NCBI RefSeq assembly: GCF_963169125.1
Contig: NC_084794.1
Location: 76,481,665 to 76,545,664, forward strand
Reading direction: 5' to 3'
Length of the DNA: 64,000 bases
Origin: Humulus lupulus
Lineage: Eukaryota > Streptophyta > Magnoliopsida > Rosales > Cannabaceae
The position numbers were made by a program, and so were the translations under genes. A model generated the notes under the pieces. That model made no database searches and was not told the origin of the DNA. It saw only the letters and a list, made by a program, of their open reading frames with translations. Below are positions 34,301-45,238 of this stretch, in pieces (positions within the stretch are counted from its first letter, which is position 1; every line of letters begins with the position of its first letter).

Positions 34301-36542
34301 TCATTCCCTGGCCTTTCCGCTATTTCCCGCGAGGTTTGGGCCTCCACAGATGGTTAAGAGTGTGCCAGTCACGGGGGCAGGCTGTAAGGGTGGCGAGCGT
34401 TGGCGCATGGGCGCCTGCTCGTTGCTACCCGGAGCTTCTCGTTGGGAATTTCCCGAGGCCCATACGTATCTTCTCAAGTGTCCTTGTCTAATAAGGAACT
34501 CGATTTCGTCTTTCAACTGGTTGCATTCGTTGGTGTCATGTCCGTAGTCGTTATGATAACAACAGAACTTGGTAGTGTCCCTTTTCAAAATATCCTTTCG
34601 AATGGGGCCAAGTTTTTTATAAGGCACACTAGAACTTATGGCCTGATAAACCTCTCCCCGAGACTCAACGAGGGCCGTGTAGTTAGTGAACCAAGGTTCA
34701 TAACGATTACCCTTGGCTCGTTTATTGTCGGAGGTGGAAGGCTCGTTATACGGCCGTTTTCCACCATTCTTGCCATTGCTGTTGCCGTTCCCGTTGCCTT
34801 TGCCGTTGCCATTAGGCTTGGACCCATTGGTGGCTTTGGCGAGTTCGGAAGCCTTCTTATCCTTGCCTAAGGGCCTTCCATCGTCAGCAATGGCTTCTTC
34901 GAGCTTGATGTAGCGATCAGCCCGGTCCAAAAATTCTTGGGTAGTTCTCACTCCTTCCTTTCGGATACTTTTCCAGAGGGGATAACGACGTTTAACCCCT
35001 GCGGTTATGGCCATCATTTTTCCTTCGTCCCCCACCGTTTTCGCTCCAGCCGCCGCTCGCATAAAGCGCTGGATGTAGTCCTTCACTGATTCTCCATCCT
35101 GCTGGCGAATTTCAACCAGTTGGTTTGCTTCGGTCGGATGCACACGACCTGCATAGAACTGTCCATAAAATTCCCTTACGAACATTTCCTAGGAAACTAT
35201 GCTTGCGGGAGGGAACTTAAAAAACCATTCCTGCGCGGCTTCAGAAAGTGTTGCAGGGAAGATCCTGCACCGAGCGTCTTCGAACACTTTCTGAATGTCC
35301 ATTTGTATTTCAAACTTATTGACATGAGACACTGGGTCTCCATACCCGTCAAAGTTTGGAAGTGTAGGCATTTTGAACTTGCTTGGAGTTTCGGCATTAG
35401 CTATCCTCTGTATGAAAGGAGTGCCTTTCCTCCTATCGTGGTCGATATAAGATGTCCTTCCCCCGACCAGCTGCTGCACTGCTTGGTTGAGGGCATCTAT
35501 TTGGGCTTGTACAGCGGCAGGAATCGCTGTGGCATCTGTTGCTGGGGGGACGTTCTCGCCATGCCGCTCCCGACGATCGTTGAGTATGTCTCTCAAATCC
35601 TCGTCTCTTCTCCGCTGCTCGCTACCCCCGAGCCGGTTGAAGACATTATTTTGCCTGGGCTGCCCCCCAGCATCCCGTCTATCGGGTTGGTCATCTTGAG
35701 GTACCTGGCTCCTGCCTTTACCTCTTTCTTCATTCCTTCGGCCAACGTTTTCCTTGCCTGAGTTGGACTCATTATACCCATGGCCATCTCTGAACCTTGA
35801 TTGGCTATGGTGGGATTGACTGTTCCCTCGATTTCCGTCCCTGGCTGAAACGTTCCGAACGTTAGAGGGCGGCCTGCGCTGGTCGTGGTGTCCCCATGCA
35901 TTATCATGCCGTGGGGGACCCCGGACCGCAGAGCCTAACTCTGAGTCCCTCCTGTTACCAGGGGGATACTGACCTCTGTTCGGTAGGTTTGGCTCATCGC
36001 CCCTACGGCGTCTAGGACTACGAGGCTGATGCTCGGCCCTATTCTGCCTCTGTTGCGGGGGGTTGCCGCGACCAGCTTGGGATGGTGGCTGTGCCTCAGG
36101 GTCCAGCGGGACATCTTCATGGGGCATTGAGGCTGCTCGGGTCTTTGTGGACTCGAAGGCTGCATCGGTGGGCTGGGATTAGGACCCCTCTGGGGTGGCC
36201 CATTGACAGGTTGGTCAGGCTGCGAAACAGGTGCGACCTGATTCCTTGCCAGTTGCAAGGCCGCCTCGAGGGCTGCCATGGCTTCGCTCTGGCGGCGGTC
36301 CATCTCCGCCTACCTTTCGCTTAATTCCGCGTGCTGCCGTTCAATCTCCTGCTGCTGCCGTGCCACAACTTTGGCATCAGTCTCTTGACTGGCTTTCAGA
36401 CTAGCCAGCTCCTCCTGCAACGCCCCCAGGGTACTCTTCAGCGTTGCATCATCATCCGCGCCACGCTCGCAGGGGGAGGAGGAGGTGGGTTTGATGGCGC
36501 AGCAGCGACCGCCTGTCCAGCTTTCCTTCCAGTTTTCGCCAT
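34301..36542 (-). pseudogene. Tat copy A gag
   Basis: The likely start is the ATG at 36542 (MAKTGRKAGQAVAAAP), 48 bases after the LTR. A coiled-coil-like N-terminus (LQEELASLK, MDRRQSEAMAALEAALQLA) follows after a frameshift near 36465 and a TAG near 36313. A proline- and arginine-rich linker (35190-36127) is shifted in frame again, then comes the capsid-like region (FYAGRVHPTEANQL, GESVKDYIQRFMRAA) and a zinc-knuckle variant CCYHNDYGHDTNEC at about 34520. The family role is particle assembly and RNA binding. At least three lesions disable this copy. Confidence 0.8.
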
Positions 36543-36570
36543 TAGTTTTCTTAGCAATGATAAATCAAGC

Positions 36571-36590
36571 TCTCAATGAAAGCACCAGAA
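36571..36590 (-). promoter_or_regulatory. Primer-binding region of Tat copy A
   Basis: The minus strand directly inside the 5' LTR reads TTCTGGTGCTTTCATTGAGA. The Tat-type remnant at 11784-11807 has the same TTTCATTGAGAGC core beside its LTR. The tRNA partner is not identified here; it is not the initiator Met-tRNA type. Confidence 0.6.
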
Positions 36591-37183
36591 TGTTGACCCA
36601 GATTTTGGTCAACTGACACGGAGTCAGAATATGCTTTATGTGAATGAATGTATTGAGAAGAACATAATGACAAAAAGTAATAAGAACACGATATTTTTAT
36701 AGTGGTCCCGCCCTAGGATCTGGTAATAACCTACGTCCACTTAGACTGTTATTGGTATAAGAATCAAATGAGTGATCAAAGAACAAGGGTTCAATGAGTT
36801 TCACTAACCTCTGAAGAACAATACAATATTCCAAGGAGAATTACTCTAATCTCAAATAATTCAAAAGCCAAAAGTCCCTTCCTTGAGCTATTTTTTCCTA
36901 TTTATAGGCTCAAGGGGGATTACATGATTTTGTTGCCAATATTCTCTCCTAAATAATCGGATATTCTGGAGATTGTGTGAGTTAAATTCGGGATCTACAA
37001 AGACCTTTACAGTAATATGACATTGCATGCGGAACTATCGACCAGACTGGTCGCAGGTAAGACTGGGCTGCTTACTGCTTCTAGTGCGTCCTCTGGTCGA
37101 TACCCTAGCAGAGCTCTTCCAGGTGTCAGCCACGTCTCCAGGGATCACTTGCCACGTCATCAATGCTAATTTTTTGGATAACA
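36591..37183 (-). repeat. 5' LTR of Tat-type copy A, 593 bp
   Basis: Same ends and length as 25584-26176, with about 12 substitutions between them. TATA box CTATAAATAG on the minus strand at 36898-36907 drives gag-pol. The CGACCAG inverted repeat is present near 37036-37050. Followed by the target duplication GCATT. Confidence 0.92.
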
Positions 37184-37188
37184 GCATT

Positions 37189-39180
37189 AAAAATCATGTG
37201 AAAAGACATTACATTGATTTAAATGAAAGTACAATTTTATTATATTTGAATGCTATAATTATTGTTTGAATAATTTGTATAAATATCATAAAATTTCATA
37301 TTCCTTTATGAGAATATTATCTTGTATGTGTATGAGAGAATTAAAATCATATATAATGAATAAAATAGTCAGCAACGTATTAAAGTACAAAGTCTTTAAT
37401 TAATGATTGCGAGAACGGTTTAGTAAGCATATGGGATGCGAGTAGTCTAGATTCAGACTACTTATGTGGATAGACATCTTAGTAAATGTGTTGTATATAA
37501 CAGTGATTATATATGACAGGATCAATATGAATTGATTATATATATATAAATGTATCGTTTGCCATAAAGATTAATACATATCATAATAGATGATCATTTG
37601 TTAATCAGTCTAAATCCTGAGTTATCATAAACTCCTATTTATATTTATTGGATCTTTTGATGCATTCGTTAAGGTCTCTTGAAATAATGAGGTTAGTGAC
37701 TTTTGTTTTGGACATTCAATATATCATGAATGGCTGAGAACATGATTTTACAATAATAATATACATGCTTTCCTAACAGACTGAATATTGGTTCCCTTAA
37801 GGGTTAATTCTGGGACTGAATAGTTATTGAGCTCAAATCTATAATTTGATTATAGATTAATTATTCACAAGTGAATTAATGACACTTAAGGAGCAAGAGG
37901 TAATTAGAATGGAAAAACATTAGTTTTGACCAACTCTAATTAATGAATCAATAAATGGAGTACATAACTACATTTATTAATTACATCAACAGACTACAAG
38001 AGAAAACTCTGTAACTATAATTCTATAAATACTTAGAGTGCAATTTCATATTTATTGTAGAGTAATAATAGATTTAATAAATAAGATTATTGAATTAAAG
38101 AGTTAATTAATAATCTGGTTTATTGGGCTTCGTATTATATGTCTATGGTCTTTGGGTCGCCTCTGTCCTACACTGTTAAGGGTAAGGATGTCACAAGAAA
38201 GATTAATAGAGAAAATTACTAAATTGTAAATGAATTAATTTTACAGGACAATGATTTAATTATGTGATAATTATGGGCAGCTGATTAATTGTGAATTAAT
38301 TAACTAATTAGTTTTTATTTGAAAACTTTATATTAGTTAAAATAAATATTAATTATGTTTGGATTAATATTTGGGAGAGTTAATAATTATCTTATTATAA
38401 GATAATTATTTAAAATTGATAGTTTTTAAGATAATGAAGGATAATTTTGAATTAACTGATATTTATTTTAGGAGTAAATATGTTGACTTAAAATTAATTA
38501 AATAAACAAATGAGAAAATCAGGGATACCACAATAGTGGCACATGCCACTCACTGTGCCAGACAGTGAGTGGTGTCACATATGTGTGCCACATCATCCAT
38601 GAGATTTGAATTTTGAAATTCAAATTAATTTTTTTATTTAATTATTCTTTTTTAAATATGATTTAAATTAAATCATTAAAAATAGTTATAACTGATCAAT
38701 TTTTATTTAATTTATTGAATAATATTAAAATAGTTTTAATTATATTTATAAACTTAAATAAAAGTGATTCTTTTCAAGAAGTTTTTCTAGGTTATCAGAC
38801 TCTCTAAAAAATATCGATAGAAGATTTTTCTAAACCTGAAATTCTAGAAGATTTCATAAGCCTTCTCTCTAATCAAACCTCTATAGATCTCATGTTCTCA
38901 GAATATCTAGAGAGCTTAAAATCAATCATTGAATCCTACGTGCCCACACACGTCCTTGTGTGTTAGAGGAACGACTTGGAAGACTAGGTGTGAGCTTTCG
39001 CTTGGATAGAAAGATTGTTGATTTTAGAAAAAGGCTCAAGGAGTCTTGATAGGTCCAAGAGGTAATCTCTATTTCCTTGCTTGTGTTAATTTAATGTATA
39101 TGTGTATATATGATCCTGACTGGTATTAATAAATTTTGAAAATCCCCTCCCTTACCTTCCGCTATGTATTTTGATATTTT
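37189..39180 (+). repeat. Rest of the copia 3' LTR
   Basis: It continues the LTR begun at 25565, after the Tat insertion and one copy of GCATT. AT-rich, with a TATA box (TATAAAT, 38024-38030) and a leader-like stretch to about 39180 (CCTTACCTTCCGC), in the style of plant copia LTRs. The right border is not sharply defined. No coding region. Confidence 0.55.
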
Positions 39181-39299
39181 TCTATTCAATACAAACATGA
39201 CGTCATGTCTCAAATCCCATAGACTTGCTTTGCGTCTGGGTAACATCAAGTTTGCCTTCCAATCACGATCGACTTAGCATGTTGGTGTATTAGAGGTCA

Positions 39300-39985
39300 A
39301 TTTCACGCGACGACGTCCTCAAGTCAACACATGAACTTGGTTCCCGTCCTCGCTAGCTTAACTATCCTCTAGCAAGGCTCACCCCCGCGCTTGGCTCTGC
39401 TGAGGCCTCACGTAGCTAGCCTCGACACATGCTCTACCTCGAAGTTATCTCGCGCTAGCGTCGCCTCGGAGATTATCTTGCTATGCGAGACCCATCTCAC
39501 ATCCCCGCCTGCTTAGCTTCCACCTAGCAAGGTTTTTCTCCGTGTCCACTTCGATGAGGCTTCGCATAGCAAGGCTTGCCTAAACACGGGCCTTGCCTTG
39601 AAGTGGCTTTGCATTTGACTTGCATGCGGGGCTGAATATTCGTCTTGGCTTGCACTAAGGGGCCGACTAATGTAAGGCTTTACTAAGGCAAGGAGCTTCT
39701 TTCATGACCCCGTGCTGAGGTGACCTTCCGGCCTCGATCTCGCATAGCGAGACCGGCCTCGCGACATGAGGGTAATGTGAGGTTGCCTACAAGCCGGTTC
39801 AATGCCAAGGTAAACTTTATGGCCTCGATCTTGCATAGCGAGACTAGCCTTATGAGACAAGGGCATTACGAGGTTACTTATGTGTCCTAACACTTATGCA
39901 ACCTCGACCTCACATAGCTAGGCACTCAGGCAACTTTGGTCTGAAGGAGGGGGGGGGGGGGGGGGGGGGGAAGGGGGGCATCTGT
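39300..39985. repeat. GC-hairpin repeat region with G22 run
   Basis: Repeated CTCGCATAGCGAGAC-type hairpins (for example near 39740 and 39830) resemble those in the solo LTR at 18100-18430, so this is probably a fragment of a related LTR. A run of 22 G lies at 39949-39970, followed by AA and six more G. No coding region is supported. Confidence 0.5.
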
Positions 39986-40104
39986 CTCGTTCCTCGTCGT
40001 GATGGTTTGTGAGACAAGATATGAATAGGTAAGTACACGACCCTTCGGGGAGGCCCCTACTTTAAATACTTCTTGGGAAAATTTTGTGCATCCACAATCG
40101 ACTC

Positions 40105-40471
40105 TAATCTCACATCGAGCTACTAGATTTATACCTTTTTGGAAAATTTTTGGGGTATTTCAGACCTAATCAGTGATCGGATTGCTACCTACAGGTTTCC
40201 AATATCAATAATTTGACTAAACAATAGTAATCTAGTTCACTTTAGTGGTCAAAAGTCTTTGATCAATGTCGATTGTCACTAATCTCACATTAATCTACTA
40301 GGATTGTACGACCTTGGATAATTATGGGGGTATTTCAAACCTAATCAACGATCAAATCGCTAACTACGAGTTTTCAAGAGATCAATAATTTGACTAATCA
40401 ACATTGTTTTACTTGATTTAAGTTGTCAAAAGTCATTGATCAGTGTTGATCACCATTAGTCTCACATCGGT
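40105..40471 (+). repeat. Tandem repeat, about 175-bp unit, two copies plus
   Basis: TAATCTCACATC-type starts occur at 40105, 40280 and 40457, each followed by GGGGTATTTC, CCTAATCA, CAATAATTTGACTAA and GGTCAAAAGTC/TGTCAAAAGTC blocks in the same order. Spacing is 175 and 177 bp; the third copy is only a start. Copies are visibly diverged. Such lengths are common in plant satellites, but only a short array is present. Confidence 0.75.
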
Positions 40472-40599
40472 GTTAATATTTATTATTTTATACATAATTA
40501 AATTTGAAAATAATACATATGAAATTAAAATAAGTAATAAAATGTTTGAAAAAAATAAATAATAAGATATTAAAATGTATTTCAAATTATTAAAATTTC

Positions 40600-41005
40600 A
40601 AATTAAAAATGTTCAATTGCCAATTGGGGCAGCACGATCACCTCAAATGGTAAAAGAATCGTCACCGATGGCACAAATTTACCTACAAATGAACAACGTT
40701 CGTAATAACATTTCTCAACATTTTAAATAACCAATTGGGGTGACATTATCGCCCCAAATACTAACATAATCTTCCCCGTTAACTTGTTTTTACTGGCGAA
40801 CGAACAATATTTGCAGTAACATTCCCATCATTTTAGGTCACTGGGCGACTTTATCACTTCAAAAAGTCCAATTGTCCTCCCAAATAGTTCATTTAATTAA
40901 TCAACCTACTAGTACGGAGGACTTTTTTGGGGCAATAATAAATTGTCCCCACAATTAGAATACCTTAAAAAGTATCTCCCCTGATGCCCCGATTTCTTGA
41001 TAGTG
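40600..41005 (-). mobile_element. CACTA-like terminus, probable truncated or miniature element
   Basis: The right end inverted reads CACTATCAAGAAATCGGGGC, starting with CACTA, and the flank is TAA. Inside, ATTGGGG/CCCCAA motifs repeat (40625, 40730, 40950), like subterminal repeats. No left terminus was found, so the left limit is arbitrary. Confidence 0.4.
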
Positions 41006-42200
41006 TAATGAAGCACTTTTACAATAAAAAAGTTTGACCTTAATTATAAATCAAATAAACTTAATAGTAGCCACCTAAAGCCCTTCTATTAATTCACCAT
41101 CTCCTTTTCCAAATTTCATGCTTTCTTTTACTACTAAACATTCTTTCCCTACATTGTTGCATAGAATTGTTCAACAAATTTGTGACGTACAATATATAGT
41201 CTAAATTTTGTTTCTAACTATTTAAAATTATCATCAGTTCATTATTATGTGATGTTTTTCTATCCATATTTTGATACTGTAATTTTTTAAAAGTCAATTA
41301 CATAATAGAATAAGAAACCAGTAAATGAATGATTACTTAATTGTATTAATTTTAAAAAATAGTTTTCAATGACATGGATCATAAAATTGTTATGCAAATT
41401 TTTTATTTTTCTTTTCCTTGAAAATGAAATTATAAAATCTAGTATAAATATAAAACTAATAAAAAATTATGGTTTCCTCAATTATTTTATGACTACTGTC
41501 TACATGAAAAATCTATACAAAATATTAAATAATATGTAAATATAATTTTCTGTTAACAATATAAAGAAGACAAATATATTTGCAAAGTTATCTAAAAGAT
41601 AATATAAAATATGAATATTTTTCTAAGAAAATATTAATATATTTGAAAGAAAAAAAAATTTTAAAAATTATTTGTGATAATTTATATTATTTATGGGTGT
41701 AATTAAATAGTATAATTACACTAATACTTAGGGGTCATAAGAACGGAAAAGTGTAATTGAGGTCTAAGATTATAATGCAGTTACTTGGTTGTGATAGCTT
41801 GAAAAGTACCCACTTTTAAGATTAATTAACAAAAAAATAGTTACTAAATATATTTAGTTTAATATTACCTACTTTTATAATCACATACTACTTGAAAAGT
41901 ACACTTTGTTGTGGTGTTTGAGCATAAAAAATAGTATATCAGGAATAGTTACTATAATGATGGATATAAAAAGAAAAAACTTAAATAATATGACTACAAA
42001 TGAGAAATAGTCACTTAAAATGGGTACACTACTTCATTTTTACTACTTTGTTAAAACATACACATTTTAATTCCCACTAATCACATCTATCCGATTTTAA
42101 TTCCCACTAAACATATTACACATCTTTATTACATGGAAAGACTAATTACATTGTTTATTTGTACACAAAATCTATAATTTTTTTAACTGACCGGTACGTT
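41006..42200. other. Unassigned AT-rich DNA
   Basis: Very AT-rich. Direct repeats of the type CTTGAAAAGTAC occur near 41800 and 41890 with related TACTAC motifs to about 42040, suggesting an unidentified old repeat. No coding region or RNA gene was recognised. Confidence 0.4.
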
Positions 42201-42208
42201 ATTACAAC

Positions 42209-43045
42209 TAGAGCTGTAAATACGGGCCGGGCTTTTGAGCACGGCACGAAACCGGCACGAGCCCGGGAGGCACGAGCACGACACGGCACGAAAAAATATG
42301 GGCTTGGGCCAAGCACGGCACGAAAAAATATGGGCTCGGGCCAGGCACGGCACGACACGGGCTTAGCACGGCACGGCACGACAAGCCCGAAGGCACGACA
42401 CGAAAGCACGAACAAACTAGCCCGAAAGCACGACACAATAAAAAACCTGATATTTTGACATTAATAATCATAATAAATTTTTATTTGTCAATAATTAATA
42501 AATTAAAATGATAATATATGTCTTATTTTTTTCAATGTTTATATTTTTATAATTATATTAATTTATTTTAAGATTTGTTAGTTAAATTTTTAGCATTTAT
42601 TAGTAGGTATTAAAATTCTAATAATTATCTTTGATATAATTTTGTGTAAAATATTGTTAAAAAGTATATAAAAATATCTAAAATTATAATTTAAACAAAG
42701 AAATGTATTTGGTTTGGTGGTAAGTCCATTGATGGTTAAAGAGGAGGTGGAGGGTTCAATTCTCCATCCTCACATTTTTTGGCAAAAAAAAAGTGGGCCC
42801 AAATTTGGGCCCGAATATAGAAAGTGGGCCGGCCCGAATAACGAAAGTGGGCCGGCCCGACACGGCACGAGCACGGCACGACATGGGCCGGGCCCATGGG
42901 CCGTGCTGGGCCTATTCTTTCAAAAATGGGCCGGCACGAGCACGGCACGAATTGAATATGGGCCAGGCCGGACCCGGCCCGAATTTACCGGAGGCACGAA
43001 AAATGTGGGCCGGGCTGGGCCGGGCGGCCCACATTTACAACTCTA
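42209..43045. mobile_element. hAT-type nonautonomous element, 837 bp
   Basis: Terminal inverted repeats TAGAGCTGTAAAT and TAGAGTTGTAAAT (right end inverted) differ at one of 13 bases. The 8-bp target duplication ATTACAAC is perfect (42201-42208, 43046-43053). Both subterminal thirds are packed with GGCACGA, CACGGCAC and GGGCCGG motifs; the centre is AT-rich and contains a tRNA-like patch at 42706-42790. There is no transposase, so it must be moved by one made elsewhere. Open frames here are artefacts of the repeats. Confidence 0.92.
42706..42790 (+). repeat. tRNA-like / SINE-like patch inside the hAT element
   Basis: TTTGGTTTGGTGGTAAGTCC resembles an A-box region and GGTTCAATTCT at 42753-42763 fits a B box, followed by an A run (GGCAAAAAAAAA). 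Ends are not defined. Confidence 0.35.
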
Positions 43046-43276
43046 ATTACAACTTCATCTACACATACAACTCAAACGAAATTTACATTACATTTCACAA
43101 AACCACTAGTCTATAGATACTGTCTATGCTTAAGTAAAAGGCATTTACAACCTTTTATTAATCCCAGACATTTATATAACTTCTTCCTTTCCAACATCTC
43201 CACCACTTGGATAATATATATAACGATTCACAGATTCATCAATAATCGCACAAGACATTTACGCAAATCATTTCCT

Positions 43277-43320
43277 CCTTCTTCTTCTTCTTCTTCTTCT
43301 TCTTCTTCTTCTTCTTCTTT
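43277..43320. repeat. (CTT)n microsatellite
   Basis: About 14 CTT units in a row, downstream of the AAA-ATPase stop on the minus strand, where it reads (AAG)n. It may lie in the 3' untranslated region. 43380-43500 also has T-rich runs. Confidence 0.95.
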
Positions 43321-43565
43321 ATGACGGATATATGAAAATTAATTATACTTTAGACCTCCTAGTTTCCATTAAATCACAAAAACACCACTTCTATGACTTA
43401 AAATTTAATTAAATGACATCTATACTTTTTTTTTTTGTTTTGGTTTTTTTTTTCTTTCTTCTTTTTTTTTTTCCCCTTATACAGCTGGCATATACAGACT
43501 TTTTTTCTTTCTAAAGTAATTAAATAACAAATATATTTTCAACTAATAATTTGGTCCCCAAACTT

Positions 43566-45207
43566 CTAAGTGGTGACTAATCCATTCTCCTTCACTTCCT
43601 TGGCCAAAGTACCATTACATTTCGCACCTTCTATTTTAGCAGAATTTTCTTCACTCTCTTTATCCAAGTTTTCTTCATCTGCAGCCTTTAACTTTGCTTC
43701 TTCCTCAACCTTCTTTCTTATTGCATCATCCCTGGCCTTCTCAAGAGTTTCAACCAATTTTTTCAAACAATTATCAGCATCTTCATTGTCAGACTTTGGC
43801 ATCAAATTCTCAGTTACATCAGCAGGAGTCATATCAGTTTCACCCAACAAACGCTCAATCGTCGGAAACAGATCATGGGACACAACATCCAAGTAATTGT
43901 TGGCAAGAACTTTAAAAGCCTCAAAACAACAGTAGGGAAGCTCTATGTGCTTGTCCATTCTTCCACTCCGAATCAGAGCCGGATCAAGTTTGTCAAAATA
44001 ATTTGTAGTAAACACAATAAGTCTCTCACCTCCACAACCAGACCAAATCCCATCAATGAAGTTCAAAAGCCCAGAGAGAGTTACTTTACTATCACTCTCA
44101 TAATCTTCTTTTTTAGGCTTTTTACTTGCAGAGTCTGTACTTTCTTCATCTTCCTCCTTCTTCTTCTTTCGTTGACGAGTAAGATCAAGCGAGCAATCAA
44201 TATCCTCAATCACAATGATGGACTTATTCGAACTATCGATAAACAGCTTCCTTAGCTCAGTGTTATCCTTAACCGAAGTTAGTTCCAAATCATAGATATC
44301 ATAATCTAGAAAGTTAGCCATGGCAGAGATCATGGTTGACTTTCCAGTCCCAGGAGGACCATACAGAAGATACCCTCGTTTCCAAGGCTTACCAACTTTA
44401 GCATAGTAATCTTTTCCGGTTTTGAACTTAAGGAGATCGTTTATGATTTCCTGCTTCAGCATAGGTTCCAAAGCAAGAGTATCAAAACTCGCCGGATGCT
44501 CAAACTCGACACCGATCCACTTAGTCATTTTACCGCCTCGATAATAATTCTCCTTGGAACTGTTGGTATAAAGTTTTCGCTTCCGATTCTTGATCGCTAT
44601 TTCTTTTCCTTGTTTCACCACATGATTGAGATAAGAGGTGGTGACGAGCTCTCGGTGGCGTCTATGGAAGCTAAGACTGAAGTTCCTCTTCTCGTCTGAG
44701 TTAGGATAACCCCACCTGGAACACATCAATATTAAGTAATTAATTAGTCTCTAAAAAATTACAGCATCATATCAGAAGGGATAGAATAATAACAGAAATT
44801 ACATTATATAGCGGTTGAATTTATCTAAAAAATAATATGAATAAATTATTTATATTTTGGAAAGTAATTTAAATTACCTCTAATTAACGATTTAAAAAAA
44901 TGACTATTAATTATATATAAAAATACAAAAAATATTTTATTATAAAAAAATAACAATTTAATATCATATTTATTTATTTATTTTAAATAATCTAATAATC
45001 TATATAAAAAATAAGTAAACATATAACATAGTTGTAGATTCTCTAATAAGCTAAAATTTGAAACTGGTTGTACCAAATTTAAACTATTACTTTAACGTTT
45101 CATAACTTCTTTAATATGCTTTTTTGTAAACATACCAAACTTGTGCTTACTATAACAAATAGTTTAAATTGAAAATATATTGGAGAGAACATTTTGAATA
45201 ATGTAAG

Positions 45208-45238
<31 letters not shown>

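Larger units (their letters stand above)
25584..37183 (-). mobile_element. Tat-type Ty3/gypsy element with antisense gene, 11,600 bp (copy A)
   Basis: Two 593-bp LTRs (25584-26176 and 36591-37183) differ at about 12 sites by my hand alignment. The target duplication GCATT lies at 25579-25583 and 37184-37188, inside the copia 3' LTR. On the minus strand the order is 5' LTR, primer site, gag, protease, reverse transcriptase, RNase H, integrase, a long extra region and a polypurine tract. The extra region holds a spliced gene on the opposite strand. Gag zinc-knuckle type, a separate large RNase H and the position of the extra frame point to the Tat lineage (Retand/Ogre relatives). Stops, frameshifts and a changed catalytic residue make it nonautonomous. 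Confidence 0.9.
15531..39180 (+). mobile_element. Ty1/copia element, decayed, carrying three nested insertions
   Basis: Copia domains run in order on the plus strand: gag-like remnant (15540-16030), pre-integrase zinc finger and integrase (16251-17040), reverse transcriptase start (17400-17791), reverse transcriptase end and RNase H (24404-25550), a polypurine tract (GGGCAAGTGGGAGA, 25551-25564) and a 3' LTR (25565-25583 plus 37189 to about 39180). Three later insertions split it: a solo LTR, a CACTA element and a Tat-type element. Ignoring them restores a continuous domain order. The 5' LTR is missing. The right end of the 3' LTR is approximate. Confidence 0.75.

Noticed and set aside
33819..34870. 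Open frames of 242 and 156 residues on the plus strand
   Set aside because: Antisense shadows of the Tat gag and protease coding sequence; no splice or domain support, unlike the aORF.
25584..37183. Endogenous pararetrovirus (caulimovirid) instead of a retrotransposon
   Set aside because: Two LTRs, a GCATT target duplication and integrase after RNase H are present, and no movement-protein region was seen.
39949..39978. Telomere-like G-rich repeat
   Set aside because: A plain G run without the TTTAGGG unit.
42155..43116. Open frames of 70-110 residues on both strands
   Set aside because: They come from GGCACGA-type repeats of the hAT element and read RHGT or SCRA strings without any domain.
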